A stretch of DNA of 64,000 nt from Acanthaster planci (taxonomy: Eukaryota > Echinodermata > Asteroidea > Valvatida > Acanthasteridae), in NCBI RefSeq assembly GCF_001949145.1, contig NW_019091471.1:652559-716558 (forward strand). The letters are read 5' to 3'. The translations under genes and the position numbers were made by a program. The notes under the pieces were generated by a model. It had not been told where the DNA came from, did no database searches, and saw only the letters and a program-made list of their open reading frames with translations. Below are positions 1 through 26,503 of the stretch, one piece after another. Every line of letters starts with the position of its first letter. The stretch's first letter is position 1.

Positions 1-54
1 GGCATACGCCCTCTATTAGCCGTAGTAATCACCAGCCATTTTTAGAAACAGTAA

Positions 55-345
55 GGCACGACGACATGATTCGACTGACGACGACACGACCCGACAGCAC
101 GATATGACGTTGCGACGACACGACGCGTCGTCAAGACATCAGGACGCGACAGCATGACAGCAGGACGTGACGGCCTAAGCAGCGCTATATAAAAGCCATA
201 CCATGACAGACCCGACGCGACGACGACAAGACGCGACGTCACGACGGCACGATACGACGGCAAGACGACCCAGCACGACGGGACGGCATCGAGATACAAT
301 CGTCGTGTCGTAGCGTCGGGGCGATGGGACGACGCGACGCAATTT
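55..345. repeat. Degenerate CGACGA-type low-complexity repeat
   Basis: The strand is built from irregular repeats of CGACGACA, GACGACAC, CAGCACGA and similar words, with almost no T except at unit edges. It reads as an old, diverged microsatellite or minisatellite. It is unusually CpG-rich compared with the AT-rich flanks. Confidence 0.7.
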
Positions 346-894
346 TGGCGTCTATAGAACACCATACGCCATTGATGGCGGAAGTGGCGACAGACCCAAA
401 AAATGCCCACGAGCCGCGTAATTGGCAAAAATGGAATTCCGTATGATCAAACCCCAAAACCAAAAAAGATACTGAAGGGAGTGACGCTCTTGAAAAGGCC
501 GTGCAGATAAGTTATTTTACCTGACGTCTGTGTGGTTACACCATAACTTTTTAAGTTTCTCTACGGGAATTATAGATCAGATGCAATTTTTTCTCCAATT
601 GTCCATTTGGGGTAAGCCGACTGGAACTATATTAGCTGGCTACTTTTCAAATGCAGTGATCAGTTAAAGAAGAAGAGGGCTAATTGATGGGAACAGGTTG
701 CAGCCGACACCGTAAAGGCTCGCGCGTATTTTTTTTACATAACATGCTTGGGAAAATCAAAGTTACACAATATATCGATCGCTGCCCCTTTGTTGAGGAT
801 GTTTTCAAAGCAAAGTATATAGTCTCCTCTCAAGACTGGCAACAAAACCAAACTTCTGGTATCCCCCGAGTGCAGTGTATCCAAAGGTCAAGAA

Positions 895-1187
895 AATTTC
901 CTTGAAATATATAGAGTCCGAGATTTCCTGATTTCCTGAAATTCGACTGGTATTTCCTGAAATTCCAAGAATGCTTCATCGTGCTGTTTTGTTTTTTTCT
1001 CAGGCGAACACAAAAACACGGAGGTAAAATGTACCTACCTAGTGCCTGATTTCTGATTATGCTTTGAGGAAAAACAAAGAAAAGAAGGGAAAGGTTTATT
1101 TCTCTGATGAGAATTAAACAAAAACAAAATTCCTGCAATCTCTGCATTTCCTGAAATATTGTACACTTTGGCAAAAATTTCCTGAAG
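895..1187. repeat. Cluster of TTTCCTGAAAT words
   Basis: The near-palindromic word TTTCCTGAA(AT) or TTTCCTTGAAAT occurs about six times: near 896, 923, 931, 951, 1145 and 1176. It could be a degenerate tandem repeat or a cluster of binding sites upstream of the antizyme promoter. Function is not shown by the sequence. Confidence 0.45.
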
Positions 1188-1480
1188 GACACAGCTAACT
1201 TGATCTCACACAGGCAATGAGCAGACAGACCTCTTTATAACTGTGGTTACCTTTAAAGTGACGTGACGACCAGGTACCATACTAGATAATTACGTCATTG
1301 TGGGTTGCAGTCACGCGCGCGGCCGCGGGCACGTCATCATTTATTACACAAAGCTCCGTGCAGCTTGCAGCTGGGTGGTTAAAGCCGAAGAAGACTCTCT
1401 TTTACTTTTACTTATTTTTAGGCTTACAAGTTACAGTTGTTTCTCTTGATCAAATAGATTTTTGGGCGATAATTTCCGTT

Positions 1481-4400
1481 ATGGTTTTATCATTGACAAA
1501 ACTGGCCAAGCTGGATCAGAACGTAAACAAGCATGAAGAAGAGACGTCGCAAAAAGGCGGAACAATGTCCCAATTCAGCAGTAAACTCTCAGCCGATGTT
1601 GCCGCCATGTTGTAAGTACCGGAGACGGACGTCGGACCCCACAGTTCTGGGGTAGCCCAGGTTGGACGACGTCTACATTGCGTTGCGACTAACGTTCAGG
1701 CATGCCAGGGTATAAAAGTCCTCCTACTGTGCTAAATTTTTTGCAACAGTTTTTCTCACATTTTTACTTGGCGAAGACAGCTAAAAATGTCGTTCACAAA
1801 TGCCTTGTGTCCTGAATTCCATAATTGCTGTGTTGAAATTACCATGGAGGTAGAATCTACCTCCATGAAATTACTAAAGCATTTGTGAATGAGACTTGAG
1901 CTGTCTTCGCCAGGTAAAAATGTGAGAAAAACTGTTGAAGAAAATTTTGCATAGTAGGAGGACTTTTAACCCTGGACGTTAGTCACATTGCAATGTAGAC
2001 GTCGTCCAACCTAGGCTAGTTCTGGGAATACTTGGAACCTACATGTGTAGGTCAGGCCCTAGCCTAACATGCTGAAGTTATAGGGCCAGGGCTTGGCATT
2101 TAGAGCAATTGTTTGGCATGTGCAGGTCACAATTTTGCAGTAGTTTATTAGCCATCTGAAAGTGATAACATATCCTAAAAAAAGGGGATTTTATATTTGT
2201 AGACCCCATGTTTTTTTGTCATTTGAGTTTGTAAAACCGGTCAGCATAGTTCCCCCCCCCCAAAAAAAAACCTATTGCCAAAATTGTAAGGTTTATACAA
2301 GCCTTGGAGATAGCTAAATACAAACTCCCGTTAACACGATTTGGCTGGTTTTATTGTACCAACTTACCCTCCCATCACAGCTATTTGTGCAGCCAAATTT
2401 CATGCATGCCTTCTTGGTGAAGTGAGATGTCAGAAGGGGAGGTTTATTCACCCTATATCCTCATCAAAATGGTGAAATTCTTGAGCATTTTGCCCATCCA
2501 CACTACAGAAAATCAGCAGCATGCACTGTCAATACATGTAACTGTCGACTGTGTGATAGCTTAACTAATCGCAACACAGCTCCTGTCTTTTCCTTTTTTT
2601 TCAATCACCCATATATGGAAGCTGCCCCCTGATTGGTCGAATTTGCTTCCATTCCAATGACTAATCATAGCCCAGCTTTCATTTGGAGAAGGCTTTGTTG
2701 GAGGCTGTTCAATGTAGTCTTGCACGTGCATCTGGGCAAAGGAACATTCTGCTATTCATTTTGTATGGGGAATTTCTTGTGTTCAGTTTTTAAATAAAAA
2801 AATTAAACTTTTTTGTTGTCTGCAGGGTCATATTTCTACTTCATAAAATCACAAAATTTGTGGTATTTTGAATAAAAAATAAATACAGGCTTTATAGTGT
2901 AGAGGCAGTATTTCAGATTTTTCCTTATTGACTACAGCACTCTTACTGCCCCTTCAAGAAGCAGAAAGGTGCAGTCATCACTGACCAATCAAAGACAAGA
3001 AATAAGACGCAGAGATGTCACGCTGAAACTGTGAGACTACATGTAGTGGCTCTGTCACTGCCAAATTTCTCCAATCTTGTGTGAAAAATCTCCAAAATTA
3101 CTTTCCCATTTAAAGCAATTTTTGCCAAACCTCTTTGTTGGAAAACTTCAGATTCATTCAGTTAAATAGTGCGGATACTATTACCGTCATAAGAATGTAC
3201 AGTGTACATGCTCTCATTTTGGTGTCATGAAATTGAGTCTGAAATTCAATACAGTGGTGTCCAGAAATTTGGCACAAATTCATCAGAGTGTTTCGTAAGG
3301 TGGCGCAAGTGAACAGATCTTGGGAAAGAGTTCCATTCGCAGACATCACTTGACACCCTGCAAGCAAATCGCATGAGACTGGTCTGAAAATGTGCATTTT
3401 TGAATTAAGTGCTTCGATATTTCCTTTGCTAAATTTGACTCTTCAGGACATGTTATGGCATTCTAATGACCAATCAGGAGAGTAGCGACTGGGTCTGTGA
3501 GCCCACAGTATCAAAAATCATGCATATCATGTGGTCACGGAGGAAGGATAGATCAAAGAAAAATTAAAGTGGAAGTCTTACAGCATGCACAATGAGGTGT
3601 GAAGTGGGCCAAGGATGACTCCAAAAACTTAATTATTGGCATGTCACCACCTAGCCCCGCACTGGACTCTTCAATGCTAACACTTAAGTGTCCCACAAAG
3701 TTAGGTCTTTGAGAAATATTCTGACACTTCAGACAGTACAGACAGAAAACAAAGGTTTAGGCTTAGTCTTTGTCTTGTGTCTGGGGAGGAGTTCTTCAGT
3801 AGGGTCCTGTTGATGAATAATTGTACACAAAAGGATTCATAATCTTCATTGCTTTTAGGGTTAGTGTTTCTCCGGGATGCATTGTACCCGTGCAGTTCCA
3901 TGTAAGACTTTGATTAAGGGTGGTTCTGTACACATGCAAATGTACTGTAATTGTGTTGTTAAATTATCATTGTGTGCATCTCATGCAACGCACACGCACA
4001 CTTTCCAGTTTTGGCCTTATTTGAATCGGATGACAAGGCACAGGTGCATATTAATCTGTATAAAGGTCATTTTCTTTTTTAGCGTAAATCAAGCATTCAC
4101 GCTTGCTTTGCCCTTTGCCAGATAGGCATGATATAACATGTTCCATATATAACAGCACACGAGGCACTGGTAGGATGTTATCTTGTACCAAACTTTTTTT
4201 GTGGACTGGCAACTTCGGGGGATTATTGCACCACTGCAGTATTTAAACAGAAGTGGTATGATGACTATATATAGCCATGTTGTGAGTGTTTACCCAGTGA
4301 GATAAAGACTCCAAGAGGTGATCATCTACAGCTATAACTGTAGGCACAAAAAGAACAGGGGACATTTTATGTACTTTGGAAATTTGAACGCATGCACTAT

Positions 4401-6707
4401 CTGTACCCAGTGCTTATTTGCAGAAGTTGAAAACTGCTAGAAATGGTTCTGAAAAGGTGACGAACAGAAACATGTGTAGGACAAATTGAAATTTTTCATG
4501 TATGGTTATTCTGATAAATGATCAAGTTTATGGACAGGGAAATAGTATTCCTCATGTCCCACCTTCAAAAATTACCCCTTTCTGGTTGTTTAAGGTGGTC
4601 TTAAACTTTTGCAAATGACTAACATGGAAAAGAATTTGGCTCATTCTAAATCAGTTTATGACTTAAACTCGCATTCCTGGATGTTTTGAAACATGCCCGT
4701 TTCTTTTGACTGCATACACATATTTACGTTGTTTTTCTGTCTTAGAAATTTAGAAGCATCAGCATCACTTCCAAATTCAGAAATTTTTTCATCAATTAAA
4801 AGGACAGATGCTTTTCGAATATTGTCTGGTGCCTGCCATTTTATGCAAAGAACTTACAGCATGCACCATCTTCAGGCCACCTTGGATGGCACTAGCATGC
4901 AGTTTTGTTCAACAAAACAAACTACATGTACATGTAACTGTTATTCACAGTTGTGCCAGTCTCTACCTTATGTTTGCAGTGCATGCACACCATTCATTGG
5001 TCCAAGTATTTCTTGTCACATGGTCTACTATCCACCAATTAGACGATGGAGATTTATGTAGGCTTTGTGTAAATTAAGCTGTTGTCAGCATCACATTTTT
5101 ATGAGTTGAATAGACAACCAACTGTTTATCAATCGGTGACACAATATGTGTTTTTCCTTCGCTTGTAGGGAGTCAGGCAAACATTACATATTTCAGCTTG
5201 GCCGAGAATCACAGTGGTATTCCTGATGTTCCTACGGGAAGCTGTCAAGAACTCCTCTTGGAAGATGCCACTGAAGAAAGTGACACAGATGGCTCATTTG
5301 CACCATTCTTCAAAGTAAAAACCAGTATTCTTCTTTCACACTCTTGAATGATTTCTCATGACTTGGGTTTCATAATACGTTAGTTAGATTTTCTCAGCAA
5401 CCAAGTGCTGAAATTTTAATCCAGTCGGTCTTATACATGTAGAAGTTATATACATGTACATGAAGCTTCTTAAAATAAAACCTTCCTTAGAAGTATGTTT
5501 GTATGTGGTCTTGGAAATCATCACGTTCCTCTGTGAGCATGACAGCAGATTAACAATGAGTGTAGTCCTTGATCGATATCAATATTACGTCTCATTTAAA
5601 ATGGAAAACACTTCTGAGGAACTTCTTACATTGTAATACCTTTTAATTACATGTACTTAAATTCAGGAAAATTTTAAAGGTTTTCTTTATTGACTCCCCC
5701 TCCCTCCAGACTGATGACACTGGAGCAGGTGTCAGTGGTACAGAGGGTAAGAAATTCCTACGGTTTGTCCACCCATTGACAGACAATCGCAAGCTGGTGT
5801 GGGAAACAGCTCTTTGGAAGAATAGGCTCTACATTCAATTGCCAAATGATTTGGCAGAGCAAGGGAGTAGAGACAGGTAGGCCTGGGTTCTTTCTGTGGA
5901 ATACTTGTATTGGGACAATACACGCCTGTATCACATCTGGCAGATTCATCCTTGAGCTGTCAACAGTGCCTTCTCTCTAGTGATGGTTGGAAAGGCCCAT
6001 CAGCCCACTGCACAAATTTAAGCATCTCCTCATTTATGATGTATGTGCATGTCTTGTGCAACAGTTGATTTCTTATCATTCAAGTCAAGTACGTGTGTTC
6101 ATATTTGTATGTTTCTCCTTAAGGTTTATAGGAACATCCAAATACAGTCCAGGAATTGGCAAAGTTAACATTAGCTTCCAATGACACGTGCTAAGTACTT
6201 ATCATATGGGCTTCCCAAAAGGCACTTGTGGAAATCCCCTCAACTTTTCATTTTCTATCAGAAGAAATGCAAATGATCGTATCTCCTGGACAGATAATTC
6301 ATTATAGCGTGACTGCACACTACATTTGAACCAATGTATCTATTGTGATGCTATTTAAATATGTATATATTCACATTCAATATTTAAAGAATTTGCACAA
6401 TAAACAAAGCTCCTTCCTTGCCGGATTTGTTCAAATCCCTATTTTACTACCACACCAAAAATTCTCTGCAGACGAATTCTGTTGAGCATTTTTATCCCCA
6501 TCCATCACTTGCAGCTTAGTGGCTCTGCTGGATGCCGCAGAGGAACACCTTGGTTGCACCCAAGTCATCATCGGACTGCCCCGGGACATTATGGACCGGG
6601 CACAGCTCATCAGGACATTCAAGTTCATGGGGTTCGTGCTGCTGCCGCCGGGCCATCCTGAATCGCCGGGTTCGCCTGATTTTCTTTTCATGGCTTATGA
6701 TATATAA
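1481..6707 (+). CDS. OAZ: Ornithine decarboxylase antizyme (needs +1 ribosomal frameshift)
   Basis: Antizyme binds ornithine decarboxylase monomers, targets them to the 26S proteasome without ubiquitin, and inhibits polyamine uptake. Coding exons are 1481-1611, 5169-5314, 5710-5876 and 6515-6707 (TAG/TAA-free until the stop at the end). ORF1 (62 codons from ATG 1481; a second in-frame ATG lies at 1565, mirroring the two starts of vertebrate OAZ1) ends in Trp-Tyr-Ser at a TCC TGA site. Skipping one base (5224) continues ORF2 for 149 residues, total about 211 against 228 in human. ORF2 has the family signature: LTDNRKLVWET, LYIQLP, the GSRDS loop, RAQLIRTFKFMGF, PGHPESPGSPDFLFMAY at the C terminus. 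Exon phases are consistent across all junctions. An upstream acceptor-like site near 1422 suggests a 5' UTR intron is possible. Which start is used is inferred; the family assignment is firm. Confidence 0.93.
1655..2024. mobile_element. Foldback (long inverted-repeat) element in antizyme intron 1
   Basis: A left arm (about 1655-1806, starting with CCCAGGTTGGACGACGTC) and a right arm (about 1876-2024, ending with GACGTCGTCCAACCTAGG) are reverse complements over about 150 bp with scattered mismatches and small indels. A nested inner palindrome (ACCATGGAGGTAGA / TACCTCCATG) lies near 1840-1870. There is no coding capacity. It looks like a foldback MITE; transcribed, it would form a long hairpin in the intron. 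Confidence 0.85.
5215..5227 (+). promoter_or_regulatory. OAZ: Antizyme +1 programmed frameshift site
   Basis: TGG TAT TCC TGA T is seen at the end of ORF1, against TGG TGC TCC TGA T in human OAZ1 (recalled). TCC occupies 5221-5223 and the ORF1 stop 5224-5226; reading GAT from 5225 opens ORF2. In the family, polyamines raise +1 frameshifting here, giving negative feedback on polyamine synthesis. Downstream, TTCC/GGAA (5229-5239) and CAAGA/TCTTG (about 5246-5261) can form short stems. I cannot show a pseudoknot by eye. Confidence 0.92.
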
Positions 6708-7508
6708 ACAGGCAGGATCAGCAGATTGGAATTTAACATACAAATCTCTACGAGCTGGTGTAAGATTGCTGCATCCTGAAGCAGCACTGATGGATCAAAC
6801 TTCTGGGTGAAGGTCAAGAGGAATGTAACCACATGTACAATGTTATTAGATGAATCGGGGATAAATTTGTAATTTGTGTCGCTTTGTATTGTAAAAAAGC
6901 AGCAGACAGGGAGTGGAAATGGAGTGATTTCAAAGGAATGAGATGGGAAGTATCTTCTTGATTGATTGATCACCTGTAACATTGCACAGGCATGACTTGA
7001 TTTTACTTTTTTATTTTCCTGCATCCCTACATTTCTTGCTTCACCCCTCCTGAGCATCTGTTTTTCATTTTTGCTCCATTTTTAGCTGGAGCAGATTACT
7101 CTAGTTCAAACCAGCAAGAGGTACACAGGACAGTGAAATGAACACATGCACATTTTCCCTTTTCTTGTAGCGTTACGTTCTCATAATTTCACTGCATTTA
7201 TACAACATGTCTGAGTTCAGTTTGAAAGCAAGCAAGTTCCTGTGAATGTTAAATACATGTAAGTGATTAATGACTCTATTGGAATAAGTGGTGCTATTCA
7301 TGGCTTCATAGCAGAGTTTTTAGTCCTTGATTCATTTTTTCCAGCATTTTATGCACAGATTTAATTTGTGCTCCGTAATGTATCATACAGAATAGATCAG
7401 AATTAGTTTCACATAAAAAGGCTGCCAAGATGGACTAAATGCATGTTTTTTTGTGAGTGAAGGAACATTTTTCTGTGCATCATCTTGTGTTAATTTCTGT
7501 TTCACATC

Positions 7509-7514
7509 AATAAA
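7509..7514 (+). terminator. OAZ: Poly(A) signal AATAAA, antizyme gene
   Basis: This is the first AATAAA downstream of the antizyme stop codon on the coding strand, giving a 3' UTR of about 0.8 kb. The AATAAA at about 6400 lies inside intron 3 and is not used by the full-length mRNA. Confidence 0.6.
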
Positions 7515-7529
7515 ACCCATACTGTAAAT

Positions 7530-9400
7530 CAGAGAATGCACATACAAAGTCAGGTTGGCTATTAATCTTAGGATTGTTTATTGAGTAGAATTGCTTCTTG
7601 AGTAGTCACAATTTTTTCTTCTTCTTCTTAACTAGAATTATACATGTAGATCATAAAAATTAGTTGGTTAGCATCCATGGCCTTTAATTTTTCAGGGGTG
7701 GGTGGGAGGTTCCCTCCCTTCCTTTCTCATTTAAGAGATTCAGTCCCAAATGAAGCAGCTTATTGATGAAAATAATAATACAATTAAGTGAATCACATGC
7801 CTTTTTTAAATTTGATTTTGTTTGATTCATACATAATGACATGAAAAATGGTGGAAAAATTTACGATCACGATCATCCGCCATGTCCAAATGTACTGCGA
7901 CAAAGCGCATGCAGAATGCATGATGCATTCTGCCAAGTAGAAAGAAGGGCTGCGTGCTAGAGCTATGGCTGCTTCCGATTGACGCACTTTGAAAAGTAGT
8001 CACAGCTAGCACATGGCCCTTACGTCAAACACGGCCACGCTCTGTCCTGCTACATCCTTGGGGTTGATTCTAAGAACTGTATGGCACAGTATTGACTAGA
8101 GGAATCAAGGAGATGAAGTTATTTCCAAAGGAATGTACTGTATGTGTAAAAGGAACGTCAGGCCTATGTGAAATAATTGGTGTGGTTTCTTGATAGCCGG
8201 CTACAGTGAACTAAACTGCGCTCCTTTGTTTTTTGACGACATTTTGAAAACATTTGCATCGAAATCATAGGTGGCGCGATCTGCACATATCACGAAGATC
8301 ATTTGTGTATGATGGCTACTCTGACATGTTGTCAGGCTCTTTTACAGTGGTTTAACAAGTGTGTCTAAAAAAAACCCAGGGGCGGGTGGTGATGCTATGG
8401 CCATATGTTTAACTGTAAATTACTGAAAATCTCAAACTTTTATGTTTGCACTGGTTATCCTGGGTCTGTACAGATTTATTATTTTAGTAAACTGATTTTG
8501 CAAATGTCCACGCATTTTTAAGTGAGTGAAATTTAAATAACTTGACAGCCAGGTCAATTTGATTGTTCCTGACCACATTTTGAGTTCCAAGACTTTGAAT
8601 ATTCATTGTGCCCAGTTCAAGGAACAGTGGTGTTGTACTTGGTAGTTGTATTATGTGCTTAATAGGTGTATGCTGAACAGTTTGGAAAGTGCCATTATTT
8701 GGAGCTGTTGGAAGTAGTGTCTTGAATTGATGTGCATTCTAAAAAAAGACTTTCCTCGAATTGTGAACAAATTCTGTTACTACGTTAGGTTATATTATTT
8801 GGTCTGAAATTGGTCCTGTGGGTCTACTCATTGACTTAAATGTAAGAGTTAGTTGAATAATTAAAGTCAGCATTGGTAAATGTCTTCAATTAATGTGTTC
8901 AGTTTTGGATTGTTTGGTTTTGATTTGTTCATTTCTTGCAATGGTTTTGGAGGTATTTGCAAAGGGGGAGGGTACGTGATGTGGATAAAAGGCTGTACAA
9001 TTATGTCACTTTTCCCCAATGACTAATGTAGGCTGCATACACATGTATTTGGCTGTGTTCATAAGAACAGGCAAGTATTCGGAAGTTCTGAAGCATCACA
9101 GTATACGAGATGACCCCCTCCCCATGGTGAGTGAGGATCATGCTTTTTTATACAGATCCGAGCTTTTGGTTTACATTAACATTAATTTGTGCTCATTTTT
9201 ATGTCACACAGGCCCATTGAATTTGGATGCAATGGCCAATTGACTCGCAAAATTATTTAGAATGATTATATTAATCTAAAAGTTTCTCTTCCTATATTTT
9301 AGCAAATCTGGGCTTAGTGCTTTATTTTGTGTCGATCTTACCTCCAAGCCTACCCCCACTCCGAAATCTGTAGGTGCCATAGTACCCTGCAGCTGTTATA
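7530..9400. other. Intergenic region between antizyme and XYLB
   Basis: AT-rich sequence with no exon-like island that I can support. A short CTTCTTCTT microsatellite lies near 7617-7629. From about 9400 the sequence turns CpG-rich, with GTACGTACGTACGT at 9452-9466, which is likely the XYLB promoter and 5' leader. Confidence 0.5.
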
Positions 9401-9529
9401 AATGGCCGACGAGGGCGCCCTACCGTCAGGTGGATTATGGCTGTCTTCATGTGTACGTACGTACGTCTGTGCGCGATGCGGACGGCCGGGTAGGCCTAGT
9501 AGTCACGCCTACCACTTTGCAGGTTCGAG

Positions 9530-24732
<15,203 letters not shown>

Positions 24733-25276
24733 TTTTTAGTTTGCTGAGACTGTCTGTGATTGACACTGTGCCAAAAATAATTCTAAATTGCTCTTCATTA
24801 CACTGTACACAGTCTTCTCAGATACCTGTATTTGGTCATAAGCAGCTGAGCAGACTTTAATTCAGGGGTTTTGTTTATTTTCTTCTACTGATGATCCCAT
24901 TCCAGGCAAAAATCTTTTATTTTTGAGTCTTGACAAGGCCCTTGTATGCACAGGGTTGATAACATTGAATAATGTTGTACACTGCCACTTTTTATTTTGG
25001 AAATTATTAAAATATGGAATTGCTGTACTCTGGGTTTTTTGTCCATTTTTGATCTGGTTTGAATTATGTGGTCAAATTGTCACAAGAATGCAGATGGTAC
25101 AAACCTTTTTAAAGTCACTTGCCTCCAAATTCCCTGACAAGTATTTCCCAAACTTTCTAAGGCATCTCTTGCTGGTGGCTTCGTTAAAATATTTTATCCA
25201 AGGCTTGTTTGCATTTTGTGGGGTATAGACTCATCTTTTGTCTTGTATTCCAAGGATTTTCATGTTATAATGTTGC

Positions 25277-25282
25277 AATAAA
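25277..25282 (+). terminator. XYLB: Poly(A) signal AATAAA, XYLB
   Basis: First AATAAA after the XYLB stop (24730-24732), implying a 3' UTR of about 560 bases. Confidence 0.6.
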
Positions 25283-25289
25283 TACAGTG

Positions 25290-26500
25290 TGCTTAAAATT
25301 GGAGGAATAGATCTCTTGGAGTGTATTGATGAGGTGTGAGAAAGGAACCAAGTGTATATCTGGACAGAGTTTCATCTGGCAATAGCGAAGATTGATTACA
25401 TGTAACTGTAACAATCCTCAATCCTCCGTTTTCAGTATGATTTTACATACACCGTAGGGGGTTAGGGGTAATCCATGAGGTGCATGAAAAACTGTATATT
25501 AATCAGAGGATCGAGTACTGACAGGGTTGCAAAATTGCCTGTCTTCTTTTTTTGGCCAGATTTTTCAAGTTCATTCATGGCTGGGTCTGAATTATTTGCC
25601 TTTGCTTGGAATAACATGGTGCTCCAGTATGCATTTTTTCAGAAATCTGTTTCCATTTTAAGCAGTATTTTGTCAATAAAATTTAGATTTATTTGCAAGA
25701 ATTACAGAGTTAAATATAAAGAGGGTAAGGGGTTGTAAATTTCGTGTAAGTAAAAGCTACCGGTACCTGTCTGAAACAATTTTGGCCTGTCCTTGAGACA
25801 GGTAAACATGTACATGTACACTTGTGAATAGCCACACATACATGTACATTGAGATACTGCATCTTGAACGTGAGTTTGTGAAATATTTATATTTATACAG
25901 AAGTGCATAATGCATCACTCAAATTTCACTAGAGAAAAAGATCTGCATGGAAATGGATGTAAACCTCACTCACAGAGATCAGCTACTCAAATTAGTGAAG
26001 CATGCAGTAGAAGCTTGATGTCAGATGGAGAAGCATGTACCGGTATGCCAGTATGCGTCTCACTCATTTTGGGGGGCATTTATTGATACCTTCAACTGTC
26101 AGCCATTGTAAATGTTGGAATCAGAAGTTGAGTTATTTTTCCTCTGAAAATGATGAAGAATGAAATGTGAAAAAAAGAGAAAATAGTAAAAACAACCTTT
26201 ACTGGAAAGAACTGCCGATCAGGGCTGTAATTGATACTTGAAATTTCCATCACCACTACGTAAATGTGACTTCTTGTTTCTACTACTAAAGTGGCTATCC
26301 ATAAGGTAGTCTAAAAATATCTGTGAATTGTTTATTCCAAAACCTAAACAGCTCATGAGGAAATTGAAGACCAAAAAAGTGAAATCATCAATCCTTTCTG
26401 GCAGTCGTTAAACATATCGTGTGGAACGAAGCGATTTGTGTGCAGTTTATGTACTACTGCCCTATTGTTTAGATTTTATCTAGAGTATTGCTTTTAGAAA
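25290..26500. other. Intergenic region after XYLB
   Basis: Nothing I can support as a gene. It holds ACATGTACATGT palindromes (25806-25820, 25845-25856). A fragment at about 25437-25475 (ATGATTTTACATACACCGTA then GGGGTTAGGGG) resembles one at 18789-18825 in XYLB intron 12. The missing 5' exons of the candidate gene that starts at 26504 may lie here. Confidence 0.4.
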
Positions 26501-26503
26501 CAG

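Larger units (their letters stand above)
1..1297. other. Upstream non-coding DNA
   Basis: No gene is supported here. The stretch contains a CGACGA-rich low-complexity block (55-345), a cluster of TTTCCTGAAAT words (895-1187), and AT-rich unique sequence. Open frames on both strands in the first 460 bases have the biased Arg/Ser/Val composition expected from the repeat and are not coding. The base composition becomes CpG-rich from about 1305 to 1335, just before the antizyme first exon. Confidence 0.6.

Noticed and set aside
42-463. Minus-strand open frames in the first 500 bases
   Set aside because: Translations of a CGACGA-type low-complexity repeat with biased composition.
4693-5061. 122-codon open frame before the second antizyme exon
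   Set aside because: Intronic, Cys/His/Thr-rich chance translation with no similarity to antizyme and no suitable phase.
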